Below, in pieces: positions 12,237 through 28,258 of a stretch of DNA of 64,000 nucleotides. Under the pieces are notes generated by a model. That model did no database searches. It saw only the letters and a program-made list of their open reading frames with translations, and had not been told where the DNA came from. The DNA is taken from positions 22,297,930 to 22,361,929 of the forward strand of contig CM056383.1 of assembly GCA_029718625.1 (NCBI GenBank), read 5' to 3'. Source of the stretch: Synaphobranchus kaupii (lineage: Eukaryota; Chordata; Actinopteri; Anguilliformes; Synaphobranchidae). Each line of letters starts with the position of its first letter. Positions within the stretch are counted from its first letter, which is position 1. The translations under genes were made by a program, and so were the position numbers.

Positions 12237-12242
12237 TTTATT
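12237..12242 (-). terminator. rpl8: RPL8 poly(A) signal
   Basis: The minus strand has AATAAA 15 nt after the RPL8 stop codon, followed by a T-rich segment. This implies a very short 3'UTR of roughly 40 nt, typical for ribosomal protein mRNAs. Confidence 0.8.
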
Positions 12243-12257
12243 AAGAAGATTAGCACA

Positions 12258-17099
<4,842 letters not shown>

Positions 17100-17860
17100 T
17101 CATTATCCACATGGATGTTGACCCACTAAAACGTAGTTCTTATAACCAGCGTGTTGTACATACACATAAAGTGGACTGTAATATGAATACACAAGTCAAT
17201 TCTTACAACCACTTAATTATTAACGCCACGTTTCATTTCACATTACAGACAGTTCTCAACTCAAGTAACGTTAGTTGCCCATTGCAGGTACCGTAATTTA
17301 CGGAGTAGCGCCGTGGCTATCCAGTGCAGACAAACCAAGAATTCCAGTTTAAAGTATGAATTTAACTTAGCTAGCTATATAATTTACCGTGAACTGTCAA
17401 CGCAAGATGACAACTTAACGGTATTCTGACTATTATGATCGGGCCTCAACATAGATATAAGCGTGTGGCCCGGTAATGAAGCATGAACCGTTTACAGCTG
17501 AACATGTATGGCTAAGTGGCAGATTTGCTGCGATGAGCACCATTTTACACTTTAACGTACTACCTAACACTATCATGTCTACATGATTCGAGTGAATCCA
17601 ATTGTGTCTGAAGACAGCAAAATTTAGCTTTTGAGACAACACGCAGGATCATGTCGGCTGAAAGTGGGTCCATACTAATACACCCAATATATACAAACGT
17701 TTTGACTGCAACACTGGCAATTACTATTTTAGAAAAAAGCACGGATGCATTCCATAAGTAATATTCTGTATTAATATGTGCTGATTTTAAATAGATGGGG
17801 TATTTTTAATGGAGATTAAAACAGATTAATATTAAGAAAATTGTATCGCCATTCTCCTAC

Positions 17861-17887
17861 CTAAACCCGGTTGACGGAAAGAGGAAG
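17861..17887 (-). promoter_or_regulatory. rpl8: RPL8 non-coding exon 1 with TOP-like start
   Basis: On the minus strand a pyrimidine-rich start (CTTCCTCTTTCC from 17887) is followed by a short leader and a donor GTAGGAG at 17860. Ribosomal protein mRNAs typically start with C followed by a 5' terminal oligopyrimidine tract, which gives growth-dependent (mTOR-linked) translation control. An Ets-type CCGGAAG box lies just upstream (about 17912-17918). Exact start is inferred. Confidence 0.55.
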
Positions 17888-20119
17888 TTAAAGAGAGCGA
17901 CAACCTTTTTCTTCCGGACAAATACACGAAGTGGTTGATGGGAACTTCAATCGAAGCAAAGAAAAGGCTTGTAAAGACTATATTTTAGCTCTTAATATAC
18001 ACTTGGAAATGTAGTCAGACAATATATTTGGTTAATATTTGTTTTATATGGAAAAATAGGTCAGAACGTTTTCGATCGATCGATACTGGTGTATTATGGG
18101 AAATGGAGTTGTGAATCACTTGTTTATAAAAAGGATAACTCCCTCTTGTCCTTGAGTGAGTCTTGGCGCAACAGGTCGCATATTTTTTTACAGTCTATGG
18201 TCGCATTAGGCTTATTTGACCAACTGGTCGTTATGACAGTCTATGTTATGAACAGAGCAGAAAAGTAGCCTATCTATGAGTCGCTCGGAGGACCTGTATT
18301 TGACACGGCTGCATTTTTTTTCTCATCATCAAAGTGCCACGGTGCAATATCACATTCATCGACAGATGGCAGTCAGGTGGTGGTATACAAGTGCCACTTC
18401 AAATAAATATAAAAATATCTGGCCACTGGAGCTGTATGATCTCTGCAAATCGTTCAAAAACATATATTTTACAAAACAACGGTACCAACCACTGAAAAAG
18501 CAATAAATTAATTTATATTGAGTATTGAGGTCAATATGTGTGGATGCTGTGGAAATATAATTTTTGATAATGCAAGTATAAGCACATGGAAAGTCTTGCT
18601 GGTGGTAATCTATTAAACAACCACTGCAATAATAATACTTATGGTTAATATGGTTCAGTATGTATGGCTAGGCTGAGAAAACATACAACTGTCCCTCCCT
18701 CTCTGCTATTTTATACAGAATAACAAACGAAAGGTAAATAAGGCCAGATATTTGTACTGTTGTTACACAGAACCTTGAATTCTATTTTTCCAAACAATTC
18801 ACAGACCCTAAGCTGTTTTCCTTTGACAAATAGAATTCTGCATTAATTAGGTTTTAAGTTTTTTCTTCTTTCCTGTATCAGGAGTGTTTATATGTTTACA
18901 GTATCGGCACAGCATTGCAAGGAGAGCTAATTTGGCGCCTAGCTGGCTGATGGAATCAGTGTGTGCAACCCATCCTGTGCTGTCTTCCCCATATTTAACC
19001 TGGCAGCCTCCTGCATGCTTTTCAACATAGCCAACAACCTCTGCTTCACTTGATACTCTGAACATATGCTCATGCTGTCTCACAGTATCCAGCAAATTGA
19101 GCCAGTTTTTCAAGGGCTGCAGCTATTGTGTGCATCAGGCTATCTGCACAGTAATTATTTGTGTGGTAAATGATTTAATTATGAAAACCTTGTTGCTTTC
19201 TGCTATCATGGTAAAAGACTGAGTAGGTTAAACAAGAAACAGAGCTCTCGGGTAACCCTTGACCCTGACTAAAAAGAGCAAGAGTGACTATATGTGGAAA
19301 CATTTCAAAACAGAAAATATGACATATCACATTTAATAAAAGTTTTTATTTTACCTTTACTTTTACAAGGCTAAATGAGAACACATTTTCATTTTCAGTA
19401 ACAACCTGGGAAATTAAGAAGATGCAAGGACTTCAAGATTTGTGTGTATTTTATGGCTGACACTGTAATTAGGGATTACTAGCTGGTCAGGCTGATAGAC
19501 GGTTTTTAGGGAAGTAGACCAGGTCACCAAGGTCAACACCTGTACTCTTCCAATAAGTTTAATCAGATCTTTAACAACCCCAGTGAGTCTAGACCTCAGT
19601 TTCAAGTCTCCAATATTTAATCTAAAACAACCAGAGCTCAAATCAGTTTTCATACCTTCATACCTATCATTGCTTCCCCTTACCTACCAATATCTTCTAT
19701 TTTTTTGTTAAACACACATGGTGATCACAGCTTGAGCTTCATACTGCCACTCTAAGGAATCTCTGAAAATCCAGCACATGACATGTAAGCTACTCTTGTT
19801 GTAACATGCTTAACAATACATTACATTACATTCTTTTAGTATGAATTCAAGAGGTGTATTCATTCAATACACCACTTATAAAGTGTCACTTCAGGTAATC
19901 ATCCCTGTGCATGCATTACTGAAAGAAAATTATATCAAAAAATAAATATCTTTCTATTGTATTACTGTATTACTGCTTTTTGCAACAGAAGACATTGTAA
20001 GGTTCTTTTGATTAGTTTGTTCATTTTGTTCATCCAAGGTTGAATATTACTTCTGACGGGCTACATTACAAAGGGTTACCTCATCATAATAAATAATCTT
20101 TCTGAAGAGCTGCCGGAGA

Positions 20120-20810
20120 CTTTGAACACAAAATCTATGTATTTATTTAATTTAATCTTTATTTCATCTGAAGGTCCCACTGGGATGTGAAAAGGGAGAA
20201 CTGATCTAAAAGAGCAGTAATGCTACAGAGTCCAATGGGATACAGAAGATCAATACATACAACAGACAAAGACATATTAAAGAAACAAATGTTTGTTGAA
20301 TTACTTATGTAATATGTTTTTCAATCAGCTTGTGTGCTTACAAGGGTCTAAATAAATTACCTATTCATTGTAAACGGGTTTTGAAAATAAAGATTTGTTA
20401 TTTTTACACAAATGTGTACACCCTAAACCAGAGGGTTAGAGTCAGCTTTACCTGGTGTAATGTGAATGTTACCAGTAACTTTCTGTTTATGCAAATCAAA
20501 GTAAGAACTGAGCAATGGAGGGAAGCTTTTGACTTCCTGGATTATTGGTCCTGGAATAACCTTCAGAAAGCATTTAGTCTAGAGTTTATATTTCACTCAA
20601 ATAATTAAAATCAAGACTCCAGGAAAAATGGCTGGATGAGTGTGTGATTGTTTCTACTGTGTGATCTTAGTTTTTTTTTTTATTGGGTATCACTGATGTC
20701 TGTCATTGTATTTATGTTCTGTGTATATTAAGATATCTCCTTTGTGACATAGATTATATCTCAGTTGGACTGCCTGGTTAAATAAAGGCTAAATAAAATA
20801 AAAACACTTG
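20120..20810. repeat. LINE-like 3' fragment
   Basis: The end gcctggttaaataaaggcta followed by an A-rich (aaataaaa) tail is the typical 3' terminus of a common fish non-LTR element. A related inverted motif (tttaatctttatttcatctg) lies near 20150. No reverse transcriptase reading frame remains. Confidence 0.4.
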
Positions 20811-21782
20811 ATTTGTATGCTGAACTGCTCGGTTAACACAGGCCGTTGGCATGAGGAGGCCAGATTTCCAAGATATCGTCTGCCAAGAAAGACAAACTAT
20901 TTGCAGATGGAAGAGGCTCCCATTGCTCTTAGGGCTTCTGTGCTGTACATGAGACCATGCAGTGGAAACTTGACACACTGCCAGTGCATCTGGACACAAA
21001 AGCATTTTAGTATCATTTAAGGCAGACATGTTACATCTGCCTGCATTGTTCAGAAGGGTCCTTTCACTTAACTTGTGCAAATAGTGCATAACACTATGTT
21101 TGGTTGATTTGTTAAAATGAGACATTTATCAATCTCAAATCAATCAGTGAAACAGTCTATATGGGTAATTCTGGGGGAAAATGGCTCCTTTTCAATCTTG
21201 ACCTCTCAGATCTTTCTGATATTTGACACCCATTATGTAACCTTGGAGCAATGACCTTGGTATTAAGAAAATTAAGGACAGTGTCCATTTCACTCTACTT
21301 TTGGCCTATGCACCTCTACTTTCGAGACCCACAGTTAGACAACCATAAATGGTAAAAACAAATCTTGTTCTATATTTCATTGTAACAAGGACTTGCTCTA
21401 CACCAGGGGTGTCAAACTCCAGTCCTGGAGGGCCGCAGTGTCTACAGGTATTTGTGGTTTCCTTTCAATCAGCACCCAGTTAAAGCATTGAGAACAAGGT
21501 GTGTGGACTTCTTAGCCAATTAGTGACTTAAATTAATCACTTGTGCTGCTCTACACCATTGTACGTTTCAATACTTTGACTTAATTCTTTGCATTAACTA
21601 AAAAATTATATTTATAACCTTATTATCTCAAAACTACTTTTTAAAATGTTGCTAAATTTTTCATATGTTGTTATATGCAGTCTGAAGTATACACATGCCA
21701 ATTTATAGAGCGGGATCTCTTGTACTTTTTGTTTTACAGTACTATTACAAGACTATTACAAGGGGTGATTGACTGGTTAAAG

Positions 21783-22058
21783 CAGGGATGCACAACTCTG
21801 GTCCTGGAGGGCTGGTCTGCATGCTGGTTTTTGTTCCAGCCAATTACCATAGTTTTAGTTTTCAGACAGCTCTATAAACTATGCTGGTTTACTGCTGTAC
21901 TTGAGCAGAGTAAAATCTTTAGGATATACTTGCGGTCTGCAACAGTAGCTGGTGCCTATAGAAATGTCAGCTCAAGATATGATTGAGCTAATTAAATAAT
22001 TAAGAGCAGAAGTTGGCACAGAATTCTGAAACTGATTGGCCCCTATTGTGCACCCCTG
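21783..22058. mobile_element. hAT MITE with perfect 8-bp TSD
   Basis: The element begins cagggatgcacaactctggt and ends tattgtgcacccctg. It is flanked by ggttaaag at 21775-21782 and 22059-22066. It is 276 bp, has no coding capacity, and shares its terminal CAGGG/CCCTG type with the elements in RPL8 intron 3. Confidence 0.83.
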
Positions 22059-22918
22059 GGTTAAAGGAACAGTTCACCCTAAAAGATTGATAAAAGTTTA
22101 TCTAATTTTATTTTGATTGTCTGATGGATTGCTTTCAACTTTTTTTCCCACCATAATTTCAGGAGATTTGTCATTTTTCTCTTACTGACAAGAGAATCCC
22201 CCATGACAGATAAGACGCTGTTGTAGTCTGCCAAATCAATCATGTCCATTCAGTCACCTTGCTCCTCATTATAGGGCTATAACATTTCTTTGTTTCACAT
22301 TAACTTAGTGAGCTAAATACTTTCATATGTGTGGTGTGATGAAATATGTAATCAGGGGCATTGTCATACGGTTCTTAAACACACCAATTTACTCAGTAAA
22401 AACATAAGAATGTTTTCTGGAATTATGTACTGTATTTAATAAACATTGTGTATATTACATACAACATATCTGACTCAATTGGAATAATGTTAATTTTGTT
22501 TTACTAGAATAAATCAAACGTAACACAACCAAGGGCATCACTTGGTCTCCACTCATAGGAAACAATAAAGTAAAGCTATACCATGCACTATATTTATTTG
22601 AAAACCAACTGAATCAGTTAACATGTGATCTTAAATTTATAGGTATAGAAAGTGTCAAGCCACCCCCAAGGGTAGGTGACATCAATAAATTACTGCGTAG
22701 GGAAGCTTTCTGGATCTACACTCTGAATGCAGCTGCTTCAGGCAGAGTAAATGACCAACCAAGTCTCACCTGCTTTCTCCATTTATTCTACATTTAGGTT
22801 CTGTTGAATTCAATATTTGGAACATTTAAATATCTGTAAATAATGGCATTAGCTAAATTAAACAGTGTTTCCCCCATTATTCTTACTAGGGATTTAAGGG
22901 CTACCAAAGAAACCTTTA

Positions 22919-23437
22919 TATACTGTGCAAATGTCTTAGGCACCCTAGATTTTTTATGTAGATTTCTTGTCTTCTGCATTAGTGTGTCAGTAGAAAAGAG
23001 CAAATTGTAGATTTCCAAACATTGATTTTCCAAAAACTTAATTGAACTTTCGTCAGAGAAAAGAACAAGGAGTTCTGCAACAGATGGTATGGCCACCACA
23101 GAGCCCTGATCTCATCACCGAGGCTGTCTGGGATTACCTGGACAGACAGAACCAAGCGAGACAGCCAAATTCTGCAGAAGAACAGTGGCAAGTTCTCCAA
23201 AATGCTTGGAACAATCTACCAGCTGATTTTCTTATAAAACTGAACATCAGTGTACCGAAGAGAGTTGATGCTGTTTTAAAGGGAAAGGGTGGTCACACCA
23301 AATATTGATTTGAGTGTTTACTGTTCTTTGTAGTGAATGGTTTGATATTTAGAAACTTTTAATTTAATTATTTTTGAAAGGATTTTCACCTTAAGCATTT
23401 TCTTTACATGTGCCTAAGACTTTTGCACAGTAGTGTA
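22919..23437 (+). mobile_element. Internally deleted Tc1-like element
   Basis: The terminal inverted repeats are tactgtgcaaatgtcttagg at the left and cctaagacttttgcacagta at the right, with TA at both edges. Only 0.5 kb remains compared with about 1.6 kb for an intact Tc1 element. It holds the 3' portion of a transposase gene. Its right edge directly abuts a second Tc1-like terminus (accgatcagccacaac). Confidence 0.75.
23042..23308 (+). pseudogene. Tc1 transposase C-terminal fragment
   Basis: The open frame contains WPPQSPDLITEAVWDYLDRQ, corresponding to the C-terminal block of Tc1 transposases (usual pattern [11 protein letters not shown]). In this copy the usual N-P-I-E is altered to I-T-E-A, so the position of the last catalytic acidic residue is degraded. 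It ends GGHTKY with a TGA stop. The N-terminal DNA-binding and first catalytic parts are absent. Confidence 0.75.
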
Positions 23438-23456
23438 TACACCGATCAGCCACAAC

Positions 23457-24559
23457 TGTTATGACCCAGAAGGCAGACTGAACCCAAATGCACGACTCAC
23501 ACAAGATTGCCAATTCCCAGATATTTATTGCTCAACAGGGCAGTCCTGTAGCAAGGGAACAAAGGCAAGACAGGTTAGCAAATTACAAGACTTGATTCTT
23601 GGACCGGGTAGACTTGTTCCAAGCTGGAACTGGACTTGGCAACCGGGCAGCACTCGTTCCAGGCCGGAACTGGACTCACGACAGACAGATTAGACAGACA
23701 ATTGTGGGAGCGCTAAGCATCCAGTAATTAGGCATTCTCCTGAAGCGTAGAGAGCGACATTTAATACGAACAGTCCGGGTTTGAGGCTGCGGGGAATGAG
23801 TTAGGAGAGGCCAGGGAAGGCAGTGGAAACAGACAACCGGTTAAAATGAGCAGGGGATGAGCGGGAGCGGAAGAGCAGGACCGTGGATCGGGATCCGGAC
23901 CGGACCCAGGCGTTGCAGCAGGGCAGCAGCAGTGAGCGCAACCGTAACCGTGGCAGTAGATGCGGCGACGGCCAGACGCAGGAACAGCGTGAAAGAGTAG
24001 AACCCCAAACTGCTTGCACACACGTCAGGAGGGAGGCAATAGACCGCGACACAGGCAGGGACGACCAACAACTGCAGTTTGGCGGACCGAAGTAGACAGT
24101 TAGTACGACAGGACAGGAACAATGAACAGCAGAACAGCAGTTCCAGACTGGAGCAGACTTAGATATCAGACAAGGCGGTTAGGCGAATTAACACCAGTAC
24201 AGCCAAGACTCAAGAATATTACTAGGACTCAAGACAGGACCAGAGGTTCACAGACAACAACGTTAACGAACTAGCACAGGACAGAGCACACTGGGTGATT
24301 AAATACAACATTTAATTGGTATCAATTATGTGCCGCGTGCGAATGTATGCAGGAGTGATTAGCAGATAGAAGAGTGTGGAATGCATGCGAAAGCGGGGAA
24401 GTGGGATAGACTGAAAGGAGTGGCGTGTAACAGAGTGAAACAATTAGGAAGCCACGCCCAACCTGCAGCATGGGGAAAGACGGACTAAGGAGAGACAAAC
24501 ATGACACAGGGAGAGAGGGAAAACACGGGAAACAGTAGGACGGGAATGCGGTCGTTACA
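23457..24559 (-). mobile_element. Solo LTR of a retrotransposon (minus orientation)
   Basis: The unit runs TG...CA (tgttatgacccag at the left, gcggtcgttaca at the right) and is flanked by identical 5-bp duplications acaac (23452-23456 and 24560-24564). In reverse complement it starts TGTAACG. It shares blocks with the LTR at 25236-26512: a gtccagttcc..gttccag region, a gggttcagtctgcc terminus and an inverted gtgttttccctc region. No internal coding region is attached, so it is a solo LTR produced by recombination. It split a resident Tc1-like terminus: accgatcagccacaac resumes as attaaaaccactgacagg after 24564. Confidence 0.78.
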
Positions 24560-24640
24560 ACAACATTAAAACCACTGACAGGTGAAGTGAATAACATTGT
24601 TATTTTGACAATAACATCTCATTGTTATTTTGGTTCTGTA

Positions 24641-25110
24641 CTCTACCACTTTGAGTGTGAAAGGATACAATGAGAATGAGGTTGAAGTGCAGACTGTCAC
24701 CTTTAATTTGAGGGTATTTTCATCCATATCGGATGAACCGTTTAGAAATGATCTGACCTTTTGTACATAGTCCCCCCCATTTTTGGGCATCAAAAAATAT
24801 TGGACAGTTTAACATAATGTAGAATAAAGTAATAATTTTTATTATCAAAAGACTCTTGATATCTTATTTTCTGGTACTCTTACAAGCGATACTATAACGT
24901 TTCTGCATTTGAATGGATCTCTATGGGAATTGGGGGGTGGGACTAGATTTAGCTGTAAATTATGCTGGAACAGTCTAGAATACATGGTTGGTAAAATGGC
25001 TGTAAGTTATCAATGGTCTGAGGTATCAAACGAGCCTCAAACTATCGCTCTGCTGCCAGATATGCAGTAGATATGGATGGATCACTTTAAGGGTTGTTTG
25101 GGTATGGGTT
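24641..25110 (+). repeat. Non-autonomous DNA-transposon-like repeat, copy 2
   Basis: This is the second copy of the unit at 9640-10270, in the same orientation. It includes the atatcggatgaaccgttta block, the actcttacaagcgatactat block and the gccagatatgcagtagatat arm. The second hairpin arm present in copy 1 is missing, because the similarity stops at about 25110. Confidence 0.6.
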
Positions 25111-25235
25111 GGATATGGGTTGATCACTTTAATATTATGTTTAATATGTCTAATATGTTTATTTGTATATTTTTTTGTTTTCATAATCTGACAATTGTGA
25201 TGAGTGTCATTTCCTTTTCTTTTGCCTAATGTTCT

Positions 25236-26512
25236 TGTAACGTTCCGTTCCCATCTTATCCGGTTTCCGTGTTTTCCCTTATCCCTCCGTGTCATGTTTG
25301 ACTTCCATTGTCCGTGTTTTCCCCCCGTTTTGCAGGCTGGGCGTGTTCCCTCCGTTTGTTCCACTCAATTACACCACTTCTATCTCAGCCTATCCCCTCT
25401 TCCCATTTTGCATACATTCCTCACACTCCGCTCTGTTCAATTAAACACACACACATTCGCACGCTTTTCTAAATTGGTATCAATTACACTCCGTATTTAA
25501 CTCACCCTCTTTCAGCTGTTCGTTGCCAGTTCGTTAACGTTGTTGTTCGTTATCGTTGTTGTTGAAACCGCTGGTCTAGTAAATTCCTTGTCTTAATCTA
25601 GATGCACAGTTCGGTTCTGTATTGGTGTTAGTTCACCCTGCCGGCGTGTTTAACCGTGATTCCTGTGTTTGGTTCTGTTTTGGTGCTTAGGGCACTCTGC
25701 CAAACTACAAACCTTTATCCTGTTCTGTTTGTGCGACAATACCTGCCGTGCAATAACCTGTCTGAGTAACCTCTTTGTTTGAAGTCTGCCAGCCTGCAGT
25801 CGTTGTTCGACTCCCTGTTTGTGTTGCGGTACCCCCGCTTTCCACCTGACGTTGTGCCTGCAGCGGGGCACTCTGCTCTCCCACTCTACAGCTGTTCCTG
25901 TGTCCGGCCGTTGCCGGTGCCAGTGCTACAGTTGCGCCTGCTGCTGTTGTCCTGCTGCCACTTCTGGGCCAACCCGAGGTCCGCTGCACTGTCCTGCCCT
26001 GCCGTTTCTGCTGTTGCCCCATCCTCTGCTTCAACAACCAGGTTATTCGTTACCTATAACATTCCAGTCTCTCCTAGTCCAAAAACCTTAATCATTAATC
26101 ATAACCGGATTGTTTGTTTTATATGTCCTCCCTCGCTTCAGGAGTATAGTTAGAAGCATAAATTATTGGATGCCTAGCGCTCTGTCTGCTTGTCTTGTCT
26201 GTCCAGTTCCGGTTTGGAACATTTCCAGATGTTCCGTCTGAGTCCAGAGTCAAGTCCCGGTTTGGGGCAATCACTGACCGACTTCTAAAGTCCAGTTCCG
26301 ATTTGGAACATTTCTAGGTGTTCCAGTCGGTGTTCCGATCCAGTCCAGCTCCGGCTTGGAGCAAGTGTGATGTCCCGGAGAAGATCTAGGGAAATTATTG
26401 TGTATTGTTGTGTACTGCTTGGGACTGCCCCAAGTTCAAATAAATAATCTTTTTTGTACCTCTGCCTCCTTGTCGTTGCATTTGGGTTCAGCCGGTGTTC
26501 AGGTTCGTGACA
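25236..26512 (+). mobile_element. Solo LTR of a retrotransposon (plus orientation)
   Basis: The 1277-bp unit starts TGTAACGTTCCG and ends GGTTCGTGACA. Identical 5-bp duplications gttct lie at 25231-25235 and 26513-26517. Near its 3' end a caaataaataatc poly(A)-like signal is followed by a GT-rich stretch, as expected for R/U5. Internal repeats of a tccagttccggtttgga motif occur at about 26200-26360. It belongs to the same family as 23457-24559 but in the opposite direction. No gag or pol is present. Confidence 0.82.
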
Positions 26513-26517
26513 GTTCT

Positions 26518-27104
26518 ACCATTATTATCACTTTATTGTTACTATCATTATTATTGCTTTTTCCTTTTCAAAATTGCTGTTAATTTCATCACTATGTGGG
26601 AGGGTATATATACCTCCCCCTTTTCTCTATGTTCCTACTGCTGACTCTGAGGAAGACGCAAGTCCAAACGTCAGTCAACCCCCTGCAATAAACGTGCAGA
26701 CTTCCAATGAGTGCTCCAGTGCTTTATTTCGGGTAGTCCACTTAGTGCCCAGGTAAAAGGCCTTTTTGTACATATATTGTCCATTATCTGTTGAGCACAA
26801 AATCTCTCCTGTGAAACTTGGCTGAAGCGTGTTGGACTTATCTTTTGGTATGTAAAAAGTTATTTAAAGTCTATTACTGTAATGGGAAAAACACATGCTA
26901 GGCAAATATTTTGCCAGTAGTGATACTGAAATATCACTACTTCGATCCTGACGTTTCCTTTTTCAGAATCAATCCACATGTAAAAATATCGATGCCAAGT
27001 GTTTTATTCAGTAATTTTAATATTTATTTTTTAAGGAAATTGAATGTGTATCTGTTGCTGAAAAAGTGAAAAAATTAAATGTAGCAAATAATTGTGTAGG
27101 ATAG
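26518..27104. other. Intergenic, possible retroelement tail
   Basis: A segment near 26635-26730 reads actctgaggaagacgcaag then cgtcagtcaac and gcaataaacg. This resembles 3' parts of Penelope-type or other fish retroelements. Nothing else is recognised. Confidence 0.3.
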
Positions 27105-27885
27105 ATGGATAGATATACTTTATTGATCCCCAGAGGGAAATTTGGTTGCTATGCAGCAGCAAAAAAACATAGTATACACCGTATACAAGACAGGACAACA
27201 TGCATCAAAAAAAGTTCAAGCCTCCACTCCAATCCCTAAGTAATATAACGTGACTAAAAATCTACATTAAAAAATCAACACAATTATCAAAAACATTCAC
27301 CTAACACAAGCTGTTTTAGGGAGCCAATGCTCCACTACTTGTAGTGCCGGAATGAAAGACCGCTTAAAACGTTCTGTGGAGCACCTCAACATGATGAGCC
27401 ATTGGCTCCGCTGCTGTCAGTACCCTGTGCAAGGGGTGGGTGGCATTGTCCATGATGGAGGAAATTTTTGTCCTAGTGCATCTCTCCACCATGATGTCCA
27501 GGGGGTCCAGCCTTAGTCCAATGATGGAGCCTACTTTCTTAACCAGCGTGTCAATTTTGCAAGCATCCCTCTTGCTGATATTGCCCCCCCCCCCCCCCCC
27601 AACACACAGCAGCTGTTTGTAGCAGACATTAAAAGATCGAAGCTTCCGTAGGACGAAAAGTCTGCCTAACCCCTTCTTATAGAGGGCATCAGTGTTGGTG
27701 CTCCAGTCCAGTTTGTTGTCGATGTGGACCCCCAGAAACTTATAGAACTGGACCACCTCCACATCAGCCCCCTGGATGGTGACAGGGGACTACTAGGAAC
27801 TACTTCTCCTTCCACCCTCTCCCTCTGCCACACAGGCACGCCGAGAAACACAAGCAAAGCAGCATCAGAGTCATTCAACGAGACG
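27105..27885 (-). mobile_element. 5'-truncated LINE fragment with reverse-transcriptase C-terminal remnant
   Basis: On the minus strand, frame 27762-27364 encodes a segment starting MEVVQFYKFLGVHIDNKLDW and later SIMDNATHPLHRVL. Both blocks are typical of the C-terminal end of fish jockey/Rex-like LINE reverse transcriptases. A G-rich run (27584-27600, C on the plus strand) interrupts it, and part of the usual middle segment is missing. The 3' tail is tccctctggggatcaataaa followed by a short tctatccatc repeat, a standard end for these LINEs. Confidence 0.7.
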
Positions 27886-28258
27886 GCACCAGTGTTGCTC
27901 TGCTAATATAGCAGAAAGTGAAGCATTGTTTGGAGTTCACTCCACTAAACAGTATTGAAGTAAACTATGATATGTGTCAAAAGTGTACGATTTTGTGGCA
28001 ATACCACAAACCTGCCGGAATGCATGAAAATAAGCCATATACAGTCAAGCCGGAAAGTCTGCACACCCCTTTCACCTTCACGTTTTATTACGTTACAGAC
28101 TTATACTACAATAGATTGAGTTAATTTTTTTGCCTCAAACATCTACACACAATAGCCAATAATGACGAAGTGAAAACAGGTTTTTAGAAAATATGCAATT
28201 TTATTTTACTGACAAAAATAGGTTATTTAGGGGTTACATATCTGTACACACCCTTAGC

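Larger units (their letters stand above)
17888..22918. other. Intergenic region, repeat-derived in part
   Basis: No convincing gene. Two minus-strand open frames occur at 18847-19113 (88 codons) and 19414-19653 (79 codons), with no recognisable family. A LINE-like 3' tail ends near 20805. A degenerate half hAT element begins near 21404 and a complete hAT MITE lies at 21783-22058. Confidence 0.55.
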
